DNA of 64,000 nt, from assembly GCA_009667805.1 (NCBI GenBank), contig CM019069.1, positions 55,742,422-55,806,421 on the forward strand, written 5' to 3'. The DNA comes from Leptobrachium leishanense. Lineage: Eukaryota; Chordata; Amphibia; Anura; Megophryidae. Each line of letters starts with the position of its first letter. Position 1 is the first letter of the stretch. The notes below the pieces were generated by a model. It ran no database searches and had not been told where the DNA came from. It was given only the letters and a program-made list of their open reading frames with translations. Of this stretch, positions 22,245-33,500 are shown piece by piece. Both the position numbers and the translations under genes were made by a program.

Positions 22245-22864
22245 AGGAACACTCTAGGCTAAAAAATCCCCCTCTTTTTTCTTACATTAAAAAATACCTA
22301 TTCCCTACCTAGTTATTGTGTGTGTATATATATATATTTTTTAAAATGTAATACCCTAAAAAACACTTCTTTCCAATGGCGGTTTTCTTTTTTTTATACT
22401 CACCTCCCTCCTCTTCCGCTCCCGCCCTCCTAACTCTGTAACTTGGCTAATGGTTTACGTGAGAAGCGCGCATGCGCGCCTCTCACGTAAGCCAGCCAAT
22501 CAGCAGGCTTCCTCTTCTAATTGGATTAGTGTTACGCGCAGAGGATGCGTGCAACACTAATCCTAGCTGCAGACTATGCTGGCGGCTCGCTGCCGCCAGC
22601 TACTGCGGCGAGTTGGAGAACTCATCGCGCTGAAAGCGCGATGACGTCTCTTACTCGGCAATATTCGGCAGAAATGGGAAATATGAATCCCGCTCTGCTG
22701 ACTGACAGCTGGGAGGGCGGAGTAAAGTTCTCCGCGTCTCTCAGCTGTTTTCAGCTTTTTCAGCCGATCGGCTGAGTGGAGGGAGGGGGAAAGGCGAGGG
22801 CATACTCAGGGCATCATGACCACCTAAAAAAGCTTAGGTGGTCAAGTTGCCTAGAGTGTCCCTT
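22245..22864 (+). mobile_element. T2/Kolobok-like MITE, copy 1
   Basis: AGGAACACTCTAGGC at the left and GCCTAGAGTGTCCCTT at the right, with TTAA at 22241-22244 and 22865-22868. Known T2 MITEs of Xenopus start TTAAAGGRR, which this matches. The 620-bp interior has a strong ACGTGAGAAGCGCGCATGCG...CTCACGT hairpin (22458-22490), a GTGTTACGCGC...GTGCAACAC hairpin and a CATCGCGCTGAAAGCGCGATG hairpin. Nearly the same sequence occurs at 55186-55804 in reverse. Confidence 0.75.
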
Positions 22865-23555
22865 TTAAGCTAATGAAGACTTCTCTTGAGTTCTAATCTA
22901 CAAGACCTGATGTGCATTGCAGTTATCCTTAAATAAATAAATAACCACACATGAGCATACTGGGCCGCTTGGTATTCCCTACATACGCAGACAAAGCACA
23001 TTATAGATTATGAGCAGAACATATTCAAATATATATGAGCCTCATCGACATCATGTTGGCAGCGTCACTGAAATAAGAAACAGCTGGAGGGTAATAAGGA
23101 TAATCAAGAGAAGAATGAACGTGTATCACATTAAGATATGATGTGTCAGAGTGCTGATCCAATGCCATAAACCGTCATGAAAAACAAACGCACAAAGATA
23201 GTGAAAAATTAACATATTGTTATCTACCCTGTACAATAAAGAAATGAAAGGATGTGAACAGGAAAACAGTTTTAGGTTTGCTTTGGCATCAGAAAATAAG
23301 CCGTTTCTATTTAAATTCAAATACAATAAAGTGCTGCTTTTTGTAAGTTATGTAAGGTTTGAAATTGAATCGTAGATTAATCTGAAATGAGCCATTTTCG
23401 GCATAGGAGACAATGGAACAAACCAAACATACAGGATATGTAACCTGATTTGGTGTAGTTTAAAGCTAGTGGGGATTAACTGAAAGTTCAACGTGTTGTG
23501 GTTGCCTAGTGATCTTCTCTGCCTGCGTTTAACTGATTTACTGAAACAAACTCAC

Positions 23556-23687
23556 CTGTAACATCAGTCTGGATGTCGGAGAGCTTGAAAAGTGGTTCTA
23601 CCTGCTCGTAATAGATACTGGTGGCTTCTCCTTTATGGCTGTGCGGGTTAATTATTACCTTTAAAGACTTGGGTCTATTTGGAAAAC
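23556..23687 (-). CDS. CERKL: CERKL internal coding exon (start of diacylglycerol-kinase-like domain)
   Basis: On the minus strand a T-rich tract ending TAG abuts the first base at 23687, and the exon ends at 23556 before GTGAGT. It holds 2 + 43x3 + 1 bases, phase 1 at both ends. Joined to the exon at 38849-39082 it reads [18 protein letters not shown] across the junction, which matches vertebrate CERKL. The rest includes [20 protein letters not shown] and DIQTDVT. This is the start of the DAGK-type catalytic fold. The nucleotide-binding loop of active ceramide kinase is glycine-rich after the NP; here NPHSHKGEA replaces it, as in other CERKL proteins, in line with absent or altered kinase activity. 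The catalytic GGDG-containing exon should lie further along the minus strand but was not seen down to position 1. Confidence 0.95.
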
Positions 23688-24109
23688 CTAAAAAAAAAAA
23701 AATCAAACAGAATTAGGGATATCGGTAGCATTGTTCACCTGTAGTATAACAATCACACACAATAAAATATAATCAAGGACAGATTTCAATTCACATAAAT
23801 CTATAGTATACTGTAACTCATGCCAATGAGCTCACTTCTAACTTGTATTTAAATGGATTTAAACATCAATAAAAGCACATGGATTACATGGTCCCATTCA
23901 GGTAGACAAATAAATTTACAGTAATTTTGTAGACAAAGTCTTGCAGACACATCTGTGAGCCACATCATTACCTTAGTACCTGGTCATAATACAGGCATTT
24001 ATAGGAGGGCAAACGCACACACATCGAAGCTCCATAGGGAAAGTCTGCACTCACTCTCCCCATATTCATTGGGTAACTTTGCATTGTAAGTCAACCAAAC
24101 AAATGGCTA

Positions 24110-24976
24110 AACCCCTTAGGGACCAGATGGTTTTACCATTAACCGTCCGAAAGTACCCACTGCTGTTTTTATGTTTCTACGCCGTTTGCATTTAGCTCTA
24201 ATTTTCCTCTTACTCATTTATGGAACCCACATATTATATATTGTTTTACTCACCATTAAATGGACTTTATAAGGATACCATTATTTTTATCATTTCGTTT
24301 AATTTATTAAAAAAATATTTGTGAAATATGATGAAAAAAACACACTTTTTCAAACTTTGACCCCCCCCCCAAAGACTACAACTGCCAAAAAAGACAGCAG
24401 CTAAATAGTTTCAAAATTTTGTCCTGAGTTTATAAATACCCAATGTTTACATGTTTTTGCTTTTCAATCTCTTCACTTCCGAGCTCATTTTGACCATTTT
24501 GTGCTCATGTTTAAACGCGATTTGAAGTCCTATTTCATTATACGACCCAGACAATTTTTTTAAAAAAAATTTTGTACAAACATGGAAAGGCCATGCTCTG
24601 GAAGCCTACCCTCTAGAGCTGCCACCGATCGGGCGATACAGGGGTCCAAAGGATCCCCCCCAACTCCACTTGGCAGCTAGGGGGTTAACTGCCCAACTAA
24701 CGTCATTGCGTATATTGTGACGATGTCAGTGGGTGGGGGGAGGCCCCGGAGGCTTGACTGACATCCAAGATGTCATCCACCTCTGGGAGAGGACCGCAAT
24801 CCAGCGTCGAATCGTGCACCTAAGGGGTTAAAGAGAGGCATCGCTGGAAAGGGCAGACTGTGCCCTTTCCAGCAGTGCCTCTATTTTTTTAAGCTCCCTG
24901 CCGATCTAAGACCGATCCCGACAGTGAAGCTTTTTTCCATAACGTACCCTGTAAGTCATTGGCCCCCAAGGGGTTA
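24110..24976. mobile_element. Degenerate TTAA/hairpin elements related to F family
   Basis: Left edge ACCCCTTAGGGACCAGATGG and right edge GGCCCCCAAGGGGTTAAA are loosely inverted. From about 24475 it follows the F family: CGAGCTCATTTTGACC, CTCATGTTTAAACGCGATTT, CCATGCTCTGG, then TGACATCCAAGATGTCA and the GGAAAGGGCAGACTGTGCCCTTTCC hairpin. Heavily mutated; probably an older relative, possibly two overlapping elements. Confidence 0.5.
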
Positions 24977-25028
24977 AACAAGTATCACTGTAGACTTGCA
25001 ATTAACATAACACAGTGACAAAGCTTAA

Positions 25029-25570
25029 AGGGACACTCGATACACCCTGACCACTTTTTCTTATTAAACTGATCAGGCTGCGTGTAGTGCCCCCCACCGG
25101 TCCTGTTTTTTAGTTATGGCTTCGTTTTCGCACACAGCTGTCACCGGGCAGGCGGGATTTGGATATCCTTCCTGTTAGTCACTGATCAGGTCAGCATGCC
25201 CTGAATGCCAACATCACCTTCTCTCCAAATGCTCACAGCAGCGATCATTTCGGGAGATGGCAATCGATGGATTGGTTCTGTGCATGTAGGACAAACCCAT
25301 CATTCTGCCAACATGGACTGCAGAACTTTACATACAAAAATACGCAGGTTCCAAGTGTTACGCAATTTGCATTGCGTATGTACACAAATGGCGTTAGATA
25401 GCTGCAGGTACTTACACATTTCGGATGCCCTGAGCTAAAGAGGAGAAGCAGCACGCACCAAAGGAGGAAAAGGTGAATATTTTTAGCTAAACTAAAAGAA
25501 ATTAAGAAAAAAATATTGGACAGATGAATTTAATGGAAAGGGGGGGTTAAAATTTTAATAGCACGTCCCT
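25029..25570 (+). mobile_element. T2/Kolobok-like MITE
   Basis: AGGGACACTCGATACACCCTGACC after TTAA (25025-25028) and ATAGCACGTCCCT before TTAA (25571-25574). 542 bp. The interior differs from the 22245 family, so it is a separate subfamily; the right end has diverged. Confidence 0.55.
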
Positions 25571-25758
25571 TTAAAACAGAATTTATGAGTGGCATGGTGG
25601 AGCCTCTATAAAGTACAGGGAGACTTTACCATATCCTAGGTTCATACATTAAACTGCACCAGTCATGCCCAACACATGCTGAGCTTATTTGAGAGGGAAT
25701 CACTCCCTAAATAGGTGTTTGTAGATTTGCCTACACACACGTATATATATTTTATATA

Positions 25759-25957
25759 TATATCCAACGTTGTGAAGGCCGCACACGTGTATAAAAACAA
25801 TAAATTATATTAGGCAGATTAAAAATAGACCGATGTTTCGGCTCGTGTGTGAACCTTGAAAATGGCTCACACACGAGACGAAACGGTCTATTTTTAATCT
25901 GCCTAATAAAATTCATTGTTTTTATACACGTGTGCGGCCTTCACAACGTTGGATATA
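25759..25957. repeat. 199-bp near-perfect palindrome
   Basis: The left arm ATATCCAACGTTGTGAAGGCC is matched by GGCCTTCACAACGTTGGATAT at the right; the arms continue through CGCACACGTGTATAAAAACAA, TTAGGCAGATTAAAAATAGACCG and CTCGTGTGTGA, with the centre near 25858. Only a few mismatches are seen. Next to each side of the centre lies a GACGAAAC/GCCGAAAC-type box. It could be a foldback MITE or two head-to-head retroposon 3' ends. Confidence 0.85.
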
Positions 25958-26235
25958 CTATTCTCTTCTGGGCAAGCACCGTGGCCATTTGATTCTTGAA
26001 TTATTTTTTTTTGAATGAAAGGTAGTCGCTGGGAACAAGCTTGATATATATATGTCTGTCCTGAAGAAAGTTTCTTGTGGGAACTGAAACGTTGATTTTT
26101 TTTTAACGGAATAATAAAGAGTATTTTTGAGAATCCCAGAGTGCTGGCGTTCCTTCGACATAGTATTTCAATAGAGGCAATTGCTGAGCACTGGGTACTA
26201 AGAAGACGAAATAAGGTGAACCGTGAGTACAAACC
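25958..26235 (+). mobile_element. Possible Penelope-like retroelement 3' end
   Basis: Contains CCTGAAGAAAGTTTCTTGTG followed by GGGAACTGAAACGTTG and then AATAATAAAGAGTATTTTTG. The CTGA-stem-GAAAC layout before a polyadenylation-like AATAAA is common near ends of Penelope-like elements, some of which carry hammerhead ribozymes. No coding region remains. Assignment is tentative. Confidence 0.35.
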
Positions 26236-27153
26236 CTATTGCTGACTGTTATATATATATATATATATTAAAATATTTGTAATTCCCTATCAAAAACTTG
26301 CTTTCAATGGCATGCCGTTCTATTGAGTGACAGCTGTGAGCAAAAGAGCTGTCTTACAGGACATGCCTGTGCTCTCTTTGTTCATGCTAATCAACATCAC
26401 CGATGTGGGACAAATCACAAAGCACTGCACGACTGCCCTCAGTAAGCTGCACCCACACACGTGTATGTAAACATGTAATGAAAACAATGCAACATTATCA
26501 ATGTAAATATTCAAGCCTAACAAATATGTAATGTAATAGCAATAACAAAATTCAATATTCAGTTTCCAACATTTGAAAATAAATATCCCAGGAAAGATTC
26601 ATAACCAGTTTTATATAAAATATATTTCAATTAAAGCTTAGGGCATAACAATACTAAAACTTATGACAAGGAAAAAAAAAAATCAAATAATTAAAATAAA
26701 AATCTAATTATCAGATGTCTCCTAACCATAGCAACATTACACAGTTTTCCTAATAGAATCATTTTAAGAACATCGATACAGTTTATCACAGTTTGCATCC
26801 CAAGAGCTTAGAAAAACTGTAAAATTGATTATTAAAAAGTACTCATCAGTAATAAAGCTACAACAAGCTTCAATGGGATTCCTTAATTTTTCATAAAAAT
26901 CTAAGTATGCATTTAATCTATAATTGGACAATATTTCAAAGGCAAGATATAACGTATTCAGAATTGATAATGGGCTATGGGAATCTTTAACAGCACAACA
27001 CTTAGGGATTGAAAATGACACCCAAACAGCCCCTGGGGCTACTGAATTCTTGACCTGCTGATGAGCCTCTGAGTATGTACACTTAGTGAGGATGAACAAT
27101 TACGAGAGCACCCATAGAACATAATGTGATGGTTACCAAGAGAAAGGTCTGGG

Positions 27154-27377
27154 TCAAAGTTCAAGCCTTGAACCGATGGAAGAGAGGGGAGGGGGGTAAG
27201 ACAAATATCCTCCAGGGACATGATGGGAAACGCCTCTCAGCAGGGATTTAATGATAGTGGCGCTGCACAGTTGGTACAGAGATTTGATACTACAATTTTC
27301 TGAATTTGTAGACTCAGTATCACTTAGCCACAGCAGGAGCAGGTGCACAGGAAATTCACTACTACCACCGAGCCCCT
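27154..27377 (-). other. Unassigned open frame behind a good splice acceptor
   Basis: On the minus strand TTTTCTTTCCTTTTGGTTTACAG ends at 27378 (pyrimidine-rich, CAG) and is followed by an open frame of about 74 codons starting GLGGSSEFPVHLLLLWLSDTE. It contains SIKSLYQLCSATIIKSLL, whose S-L-xxx-C-xxx-I spacing is compatible with a SOCS-type BC box, and stops at 27154. It is out of phase with the upstream CERKL exon: a phase-1 junction meets TAG after four codons. It may be a pseudo-exon, a fragment of an unrelated gene, or chance. I do not recognise a protein. Confidence 0.2.
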
Positions 27378-28444
27378 GTAAACCAAAAGGAAAGAAAATG
27401 GCAACATAATTAATTTTAACAACCCACTGTCAGTTGCCCTATTAATTTTAATATATTTTCCTTTGCAAAACAACTTCAATAAAATTATCATTAAGCCCAA
27501 ACAGTCAGTGTGATGGCAAATTAAAGTGCTAGATCAAGGTATAACAATGAATGTGTTAGTGGGTCTTAGAAATAGAATTAAAGGCATTTTTTTCCCCACG
27601 GCATATTTCCATTTTTTGTATTTATTTTTTTAATTGGATGACATTGTAGATTTTAGTTTGTTATTTTTCTTTTGGAAATAAAACATTGTTACCAATGGTA
27701 ATAATTTGATTTGAAGTTCCGTGTATAATTAGCAGAACTTTTAAAACGTGTAATTTTCTTCTTGAAATAATTACTGATGTTCTTCGTGTTTGGCTTTTTA
27801 AATTTCATTAAAACCAACATCAAGCTGGTAATCACTCTAAACAGTAAATTATTACCTACAGTGTCACAGTAATAGCATAAATTAAAGCTCCAGATGAGCT
27901 CGTGTTCATTAAACTAAAGCAATGACTGCATCAAAATATCCCTGTGTCAGCTCTGGGAAAGGTTCGGTGCCTTGCATTTACATTATTAAAATATAGACAT
28001 ATAGTAGCGATTACAAGCAGTTGTCATACGACATAATCCTTTGTGGGTTTTTCCATGTTGTGTTTACACATTTAGTTGCTTGGTAAATATTGGACTGCAT
28101 CTTCAAATCTTCACGGCAACATTGGAATATTATAGAAGAGGAAGTGTTTCTTAACACCATCTCGGGAGATCAGATGTAAAGGAATTAGCTTTATTAGCAT
28201 GAGCGGGGTAGGTAATCAAGAGAACGACACCGCAGCAGTGCCAGCTGAACCCACGTTACACGCAGAGCAATATTTATTAATTTAGATTTGCTTTAACACT
28301 ATATAAAGTTAACAGATTTTTTTTTGTTGCCCACATAGTATTCTATACTTAATGGAAGGATCTTTTACATGTATGTAACATAGCTTTAACTCAGAGATTT
28401 TGTGTCAGTTTTTTTTCAGTTTTCCCATGCACTGAAACACTTAA

Positions 28445-29060
28445 AGGGACACTACCACTTACATAAGCTGTAACTAAATTACTTGTGCATTACGATAAAA
28501 GCACATTAAAAAACACATTCTACTATGAGTATTTTTTTTGTCTGAAGTAATTGTATGTAAAAATTGAAAATAAAGTTCATTTTTTTTATTTCCTGTTTCC
28601 ATTTTGTGGATTTTCCCAATGATGCAACATTTACCAAAATCTGCGCAAAAGTTTTACTTTGTGGTTGTGGTTTTATCTTATACAGTATTTAAGAGTTAAT
28701 GAGGTGGAGGAGGGAATATTTCAATAAGGTGGCAGGAGGTATATTGTGTTCTTCAGGCTACTCCAGATAAGAAATGGCAGCTGAATGAAAGAAGATAGGG
28801 TTCTTAAAATACTTCTAATCAACTCCATGGTGAGGTCCATTGAATACTTATCACACAATGCAATGATTTGAGTCTGTGAACGACCCATTCTAGGGCCAAA
28901 ACCACACAGTGAGGAGAAAGACAAAGATCACACAATGGATGCACCCAGTGACACAGAGTGAAATTATTTAACTAAATATACAAAGAGAGAAAAAAAACAC
29001 GTTAGATATCAGCAAAATAATATAAACCCAATAAGGAAATGTTTTGGTGGTAGTGGCCCT
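28445..29060 (+). mobile_element. T2/Kolobok-like MITE
   Basis: AGGGACACTACCACTTA after TTAA (28441-28444) and TTGGTGGTAGTGGCCCT before TTAA (29061-29064). 616 bp. The terminal motif AGGG.CACTAC is another T2-like subfamily. A minus-strand open frame within it (28721-28924) has no recognisable domain. Confidence 0.65.
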
Positions 29061-31408
29061 TTAATAAGGGGAAGAAAGAAAATGAAAGCTTCCAACAATC
29101 CACAGGATTCCACTCCAATCTAAAGTGATCCTGCTATGGGAAATGGGGGTTCACTTTAGTTATATAAACTAGCACATTTAAAATCCAACTTTTACAAGCT
29201 GTGACCCACACTTATCAATCAAGTTGTCGTCATAGTGGTTTTAGGTGACCAATATAACAATGAGCGGTGACATGTAAGGATGGGAGAGATGCCTTACTAG
29301 CAATCCCCCTCCACTCTGCAGTCGCTCAGTGATCTAGATTCAATAAAATGTCATACTTAATCTAGAATATAGCCAAGAGGTCGTCGCAGAAAGACTTCTT
29401 AGTTTGAGAAAGGGGAATAAAAGGAAAGATTCAAAAAAGAATCCACGCATTGACCAAGAGGGAAGAGCAGCTTTCCATTGAAAGCAAACTCCGGCACCCA
29501 TCCCAAAGCTGCAACAGATTATCTAATGGTCATTATGGCCACAATAGGAGCTGTCCATGGTGCGAGGATACTCCGTGCATTCTATATGGTGAACATAAGA
29601 AATGATCACTAATGGATGTAACTGCCAGAAAACCAGCTGGCCTCTGCATCCACAAGTGAAACTACAGCCTGAAAAACACCACAAGAGGCACAATGACTAC
29701 GTGTGAGACCTCACAGCCAGGAACCACAAGTACTTGTGTCATATTTATGTTAAATTCACTTGTATGTGCTTACAGATTGTTTTTTGCAATTAATTAGTAG
29801 GCTGCAATTGTTCAGCAGTTCAAGTTTGGAAGCTCAGCACACAGATGTCAAAATTTTTGATGGTTTCTACTGGAGAGATCAAATAAACAGATAAAGATTG
29901 GAGATATAACTGCTACCAACTCCTGGAAAGGGAGTGATCTCTTCAGAGAGGAGAGTTTTAATAAATTTAGCCCAGTAGGGGTCAAGCACCGATGAAGTGG
30001 GTAGATGTGTTGGAGTTAATAGAGGGGCAATTGTTCAGGTAATTGCCCCGTGGAAAGTGACACCCATAGACAAATGATTGATGTCATTCCTTTGGCCAAT
30101 TTTTTTGAAAAAAGTGTTGCCAGCGTGTGGCCATAAATAAAAAATACTAATATTGGCTGATTCGGTTTAAAAATATTTGGCCAGAGCCATTATTCGAAAA
30201 ATGTTGCTGTTCAGAAGTAAAGCTGGCGGGTATAATGTCTGAAAAGCTTATTTTTCAGCCAGCATCATAACGATTTCTGCTTTAAAACAGGACTATTAGA
30301 ATTATCCATTGTTTAAAAAAAGCTTTCTCTTATTCCCTCTATTTTTTTGCTTGAAAATCCATTTATGAACACTTTTCACCATTTGTAATTTTTTTGTAAA
30401 TCCGCATACCAATAAATGCAAATTAAATCGCTGAAGCCATTAAGAAGAATAGCCTCGAGACCTAATATTTGATCCAAATTTGTTATTGGGAGTGAAAATG
30501 ACAGAAAGCACAAATTTGATTCTCCTGAACTGAAAAATGGCCAAAAAGCAGCCAATAAAAAGGTGCCAATTTCAGCTATTGGCCTATTTAAATCAAGGCC
30601 CGAGTGCTTGGTCGAGGTCGGTCGCGTGTTGATAACTATTATTACTGGGAGATAACTTATATAATGAAACGGTCTGTTGATATCAGTGTCCCATTGTGGA
30701 ATTTCAAACACAGGATAGAAAATAATATTAATCTTCTCATCCACAAAACAATGAGTAGAGCTAGAGAACAAAAAGAACTGCCATGTCTATCTATAACGGT
30801 GAATACGACAGACTTATTATTGCAACGGTATTCCTAGAAAGATCCCATCAGAACAAGATGATAATTTGTTTGAAAGCGTAAACGAGCTCACTACAAAGAG
30901 ATGCATCAGTTGACATGTGTTGCTGTTGTCTAGGCCCTCTCTATTAGCCAGCCATGCCCAGCTGTACCCTTACCACCAACAGATTCCATATGGAAGCGGC
31001 AATCTCTTGCATGACTAAGAAATCCCTGGCTCGTTTCAACTCTCAATTCCCATTTGGCACACTGCCCTTTTTTTAAATTTTAATTACAATATAGCACACG
31101 CTTGACAAACAGGTTGACCATTCAGATTTCATCCATTGGTATTGCTCTGAAAGTTTCTCAAAACCTGAAAGATCCACTCTGATTTAAATTTCCGTTAAAT
31201 ATGCAGCGGCATTTAAACGTAACTGATGTAAAATAAATTCTTTACATTAAAAATAAAAATACACCAATATAAGAATCTAATAATCTATATATCCTATTTT
31301 ACAATCCTGCAGGTATTGGCGCCCAAAACGAGAAAAAATAAATAATAAATTATAAAATAATGCATTAATTATTATTTTTTTTAAAAAAAGTGTAAATTGT
31401 GCAAGATT

Positions 31409-31600
31409 TATTTATTTATTTATTTATAAAGGATTTTACCAGGAAGGCTACATTGAGATTTCTCTCGTTTTCAAGTATGTCCTGGGTTCAAGAACATTGA
31501 GTGGTTACAGAAATACAAAATAGTAAAATGCAAGATATTAACACAAAACCAAATATACAGATTAACAGAAAAATAAATAAAAATATAAACACAGAAATAT
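31409..31600 (-). repeat. Retroposon 3' end (same family as 9938-10085)
   Basis: TTTATTTATTTATTTATAAA, ACCAGGAAGGCTACATTGAG, TCTCGTTTTCAAGTATGTCC and AGATATTAACACAAAACC, then CAGATTAACAGAAAAATAAA shared with the 14883 copy. Minus orientation with a tetranucleotide tail. Confidence 0.55.
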
Positions 31601-32666
31601 TAGTTTTATTCTCAAAATTAAAAGTTATAAAAAGGGGATGTTTAGTGAAATACAGAGGAAATAAAACGTGTGATTATAAAATAAAGGTTTAGGTAATCTT
31701 TCCTTTAATTTGTTCTAGACCTTTTATCTGAGGTACTCTAAAATAAAATTGCATACATAGCGATGGGACCTAGTTCTTAATAGTGCAAAGTACACTGATG
31801 CTGCATTGTTAGTTCTTTCTAAGGCTATTATGTTAGATGGAGCGCTAACGGGAGTATAATATTTAAATCCCATTGTAAGTTAGCAATTCGTATTCTATTA
31901 CTCTCTCTTCGGCATTCAGCACTGTGGAGAAGCAGCAGTCAGGAAGAGAATGGCCAACTGTTCCTCTCATAGTAACAAACGTACTAATATGTGCTAGTTT
32001 AAACTTGATCTATCAGTGAATCAGTGATCCATGAAAAGTGGGGGTTAATCAGGGTGTTCTGAAAACAAAAGCTGATAGGGCAGCATAGACGCTACTTGCA
32101 GACTCACATCTGTGCAGTTTTAGAGCTTCTTTTTGATGGCAATCGGTTCATGTCTTACAAAAATAATAATAAGTCCTCTGATATTTATTGCCATCAGTCT
32201 CACAGACACATTACGATTTAAAACTGTTATAGAAGGAACGGTTATCGTTCCCCTCCCGATGCCGTACACAATCGCTTCTCTCCCTATAGCTAATAAACTT
32301 ATTTGCTGATCGCCAAGGTAACAATGGATAAACTGTAAAGGTTAATTATAAACCGTCAGAGTTAATGAATAACATAAACAATGCCATAAATGGGTGTAAT
32401 AACATAAGTCAGGACGGCAGGAAAAAAAAAAAATCAAGTAATTTGTATTCTTAAAACCATGGTACCAAGGAAGAATTAATCAAAAAAAGTCGCCTTTTTT
32501 TCTACTTTTTAACCCTGTTAGTTTCCAGAGGGTGAGACCAAGTGTTTTGACCAAGCTGGAACTATATTTGCTTTACACATAATGGATCACATTAATCATC
32601 TAACGCACAATGAAAAAAACACTGGCTTAACCAGGTTTTACATAGGGGACTGTTAACACTCTTTTA

Positions 32667-33092
32667 GGCTAGGGTCAGACGAACGCATTTTCGCGTTGTC
32701 TGTGAAAAAGTACGTTCGAACGAATGGACGCATTTTTTCACGGAGTATGCGATAGCGGTCATACGATGCGCATTTGCGTTCGTGATTTTGTACGGATCAT
32801 CAATAAAACACTTTTTGCATCTGGACGTTATGTTGACCGGACATTAGCAGTGTCTGACATCTCAAAATCACGCAAACACGCCGCTATGCGGCCGCAGCGC
32901 ACTCTGTACGACCGTACTAGCGGTTTGACGTTCTCGACAAAATGCGTTCGTTTGCCACTTGCGTTGCGCGGCCGGACTTTCGTGCGACCGTACTTCGTAT
33001 ATTGGCCGTCATTGCCCGTCATTTGCTGCTAGTGTGGCCGTAATTAAGTGCGCCAGAACGCACGTTTAAAGTGCGCTAGTCTGACCCTAGCC
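32667..33092. mobile_element. Harbinger-like MITE, C family
   Basis: GGCTAGGGTCAGACGAACGC and GTCTGACCCTAGCC, with TTA exactly duplicated at 32664-32666 and 33093-33095. 426 bp. It is in the opposite internal orientation to the copy at 20521 and very similar to 36802-37226. This copy gives the cleanest 3-bp duplication for the family. Confidence 0.8.
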
Positions 33093-33500
33093 TTAGTGTT
33101 AAACCTACTATACAACTATATAATTATTAATGATACACAATTGATGCTTGAAGAACCTGCAGTGCTATTTCAGTAGTAGCGCATAGTCCTCAACAAAAAA
33201 CAAAAGATTATTATATATTTCTTAAGGCATCACTAGAGTTGCAAAGCTTTCATTACAGGTCTCACCAAATAGATTTATAATGAAGACATGGAACGGATTT
33301 TAACAGTGTGGGATTAGGTATTTTAATTTCATTTTAGCTCTCTGTTCTCTAATCTTGATCTCCAAAATGTTTTCACTCTACTCCAATCATGCTGAAATGT
33401 TAGAAAGTAATCCCAGACTCTTTGCGTGTTCTAAAGTGTGTAAAAAATCTACAATCAACATATTTTTACCAGGCTTTGTAAATCACGTGTAAATATATAT

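Larger units (their letters stand above)
1..23555 (-). other. CERKL: CERKL intron downstream of the DAGK-start exon (partial)
   Basis: Begins with the GTGAGT donor at 23555 and runs off the left edge. No further CERKL exon was found by eye. Besides the repeats listed separately, these stretches hold only AT-rich single-copy-looking sequence with no gene, RNA or repeat I could recognise: about 390-640, 955-1300, 2490-3060, 3480-3690, 6545-7715, 9050-9410, 10090-10985, 11500-12890, 18905-19500 and 22870-23555. Open frames in them are short, lack codon-like composition and match nothing I know. Confidence 0.8.

Noticed and set aside
27154..27377. Alternative in-frame terminal exon of CERKL
   Set aside because: CERKL exon 38849-39082 ends in phase 1; joining to 27377 gives TAG after four codons, so the long open frame is not in CERKL phase.
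30376..30771. 131-codon minus-strand open frame
   Set aside because: No recognisable motif or codon bias; no splice sites in keeping with CERKL phase.
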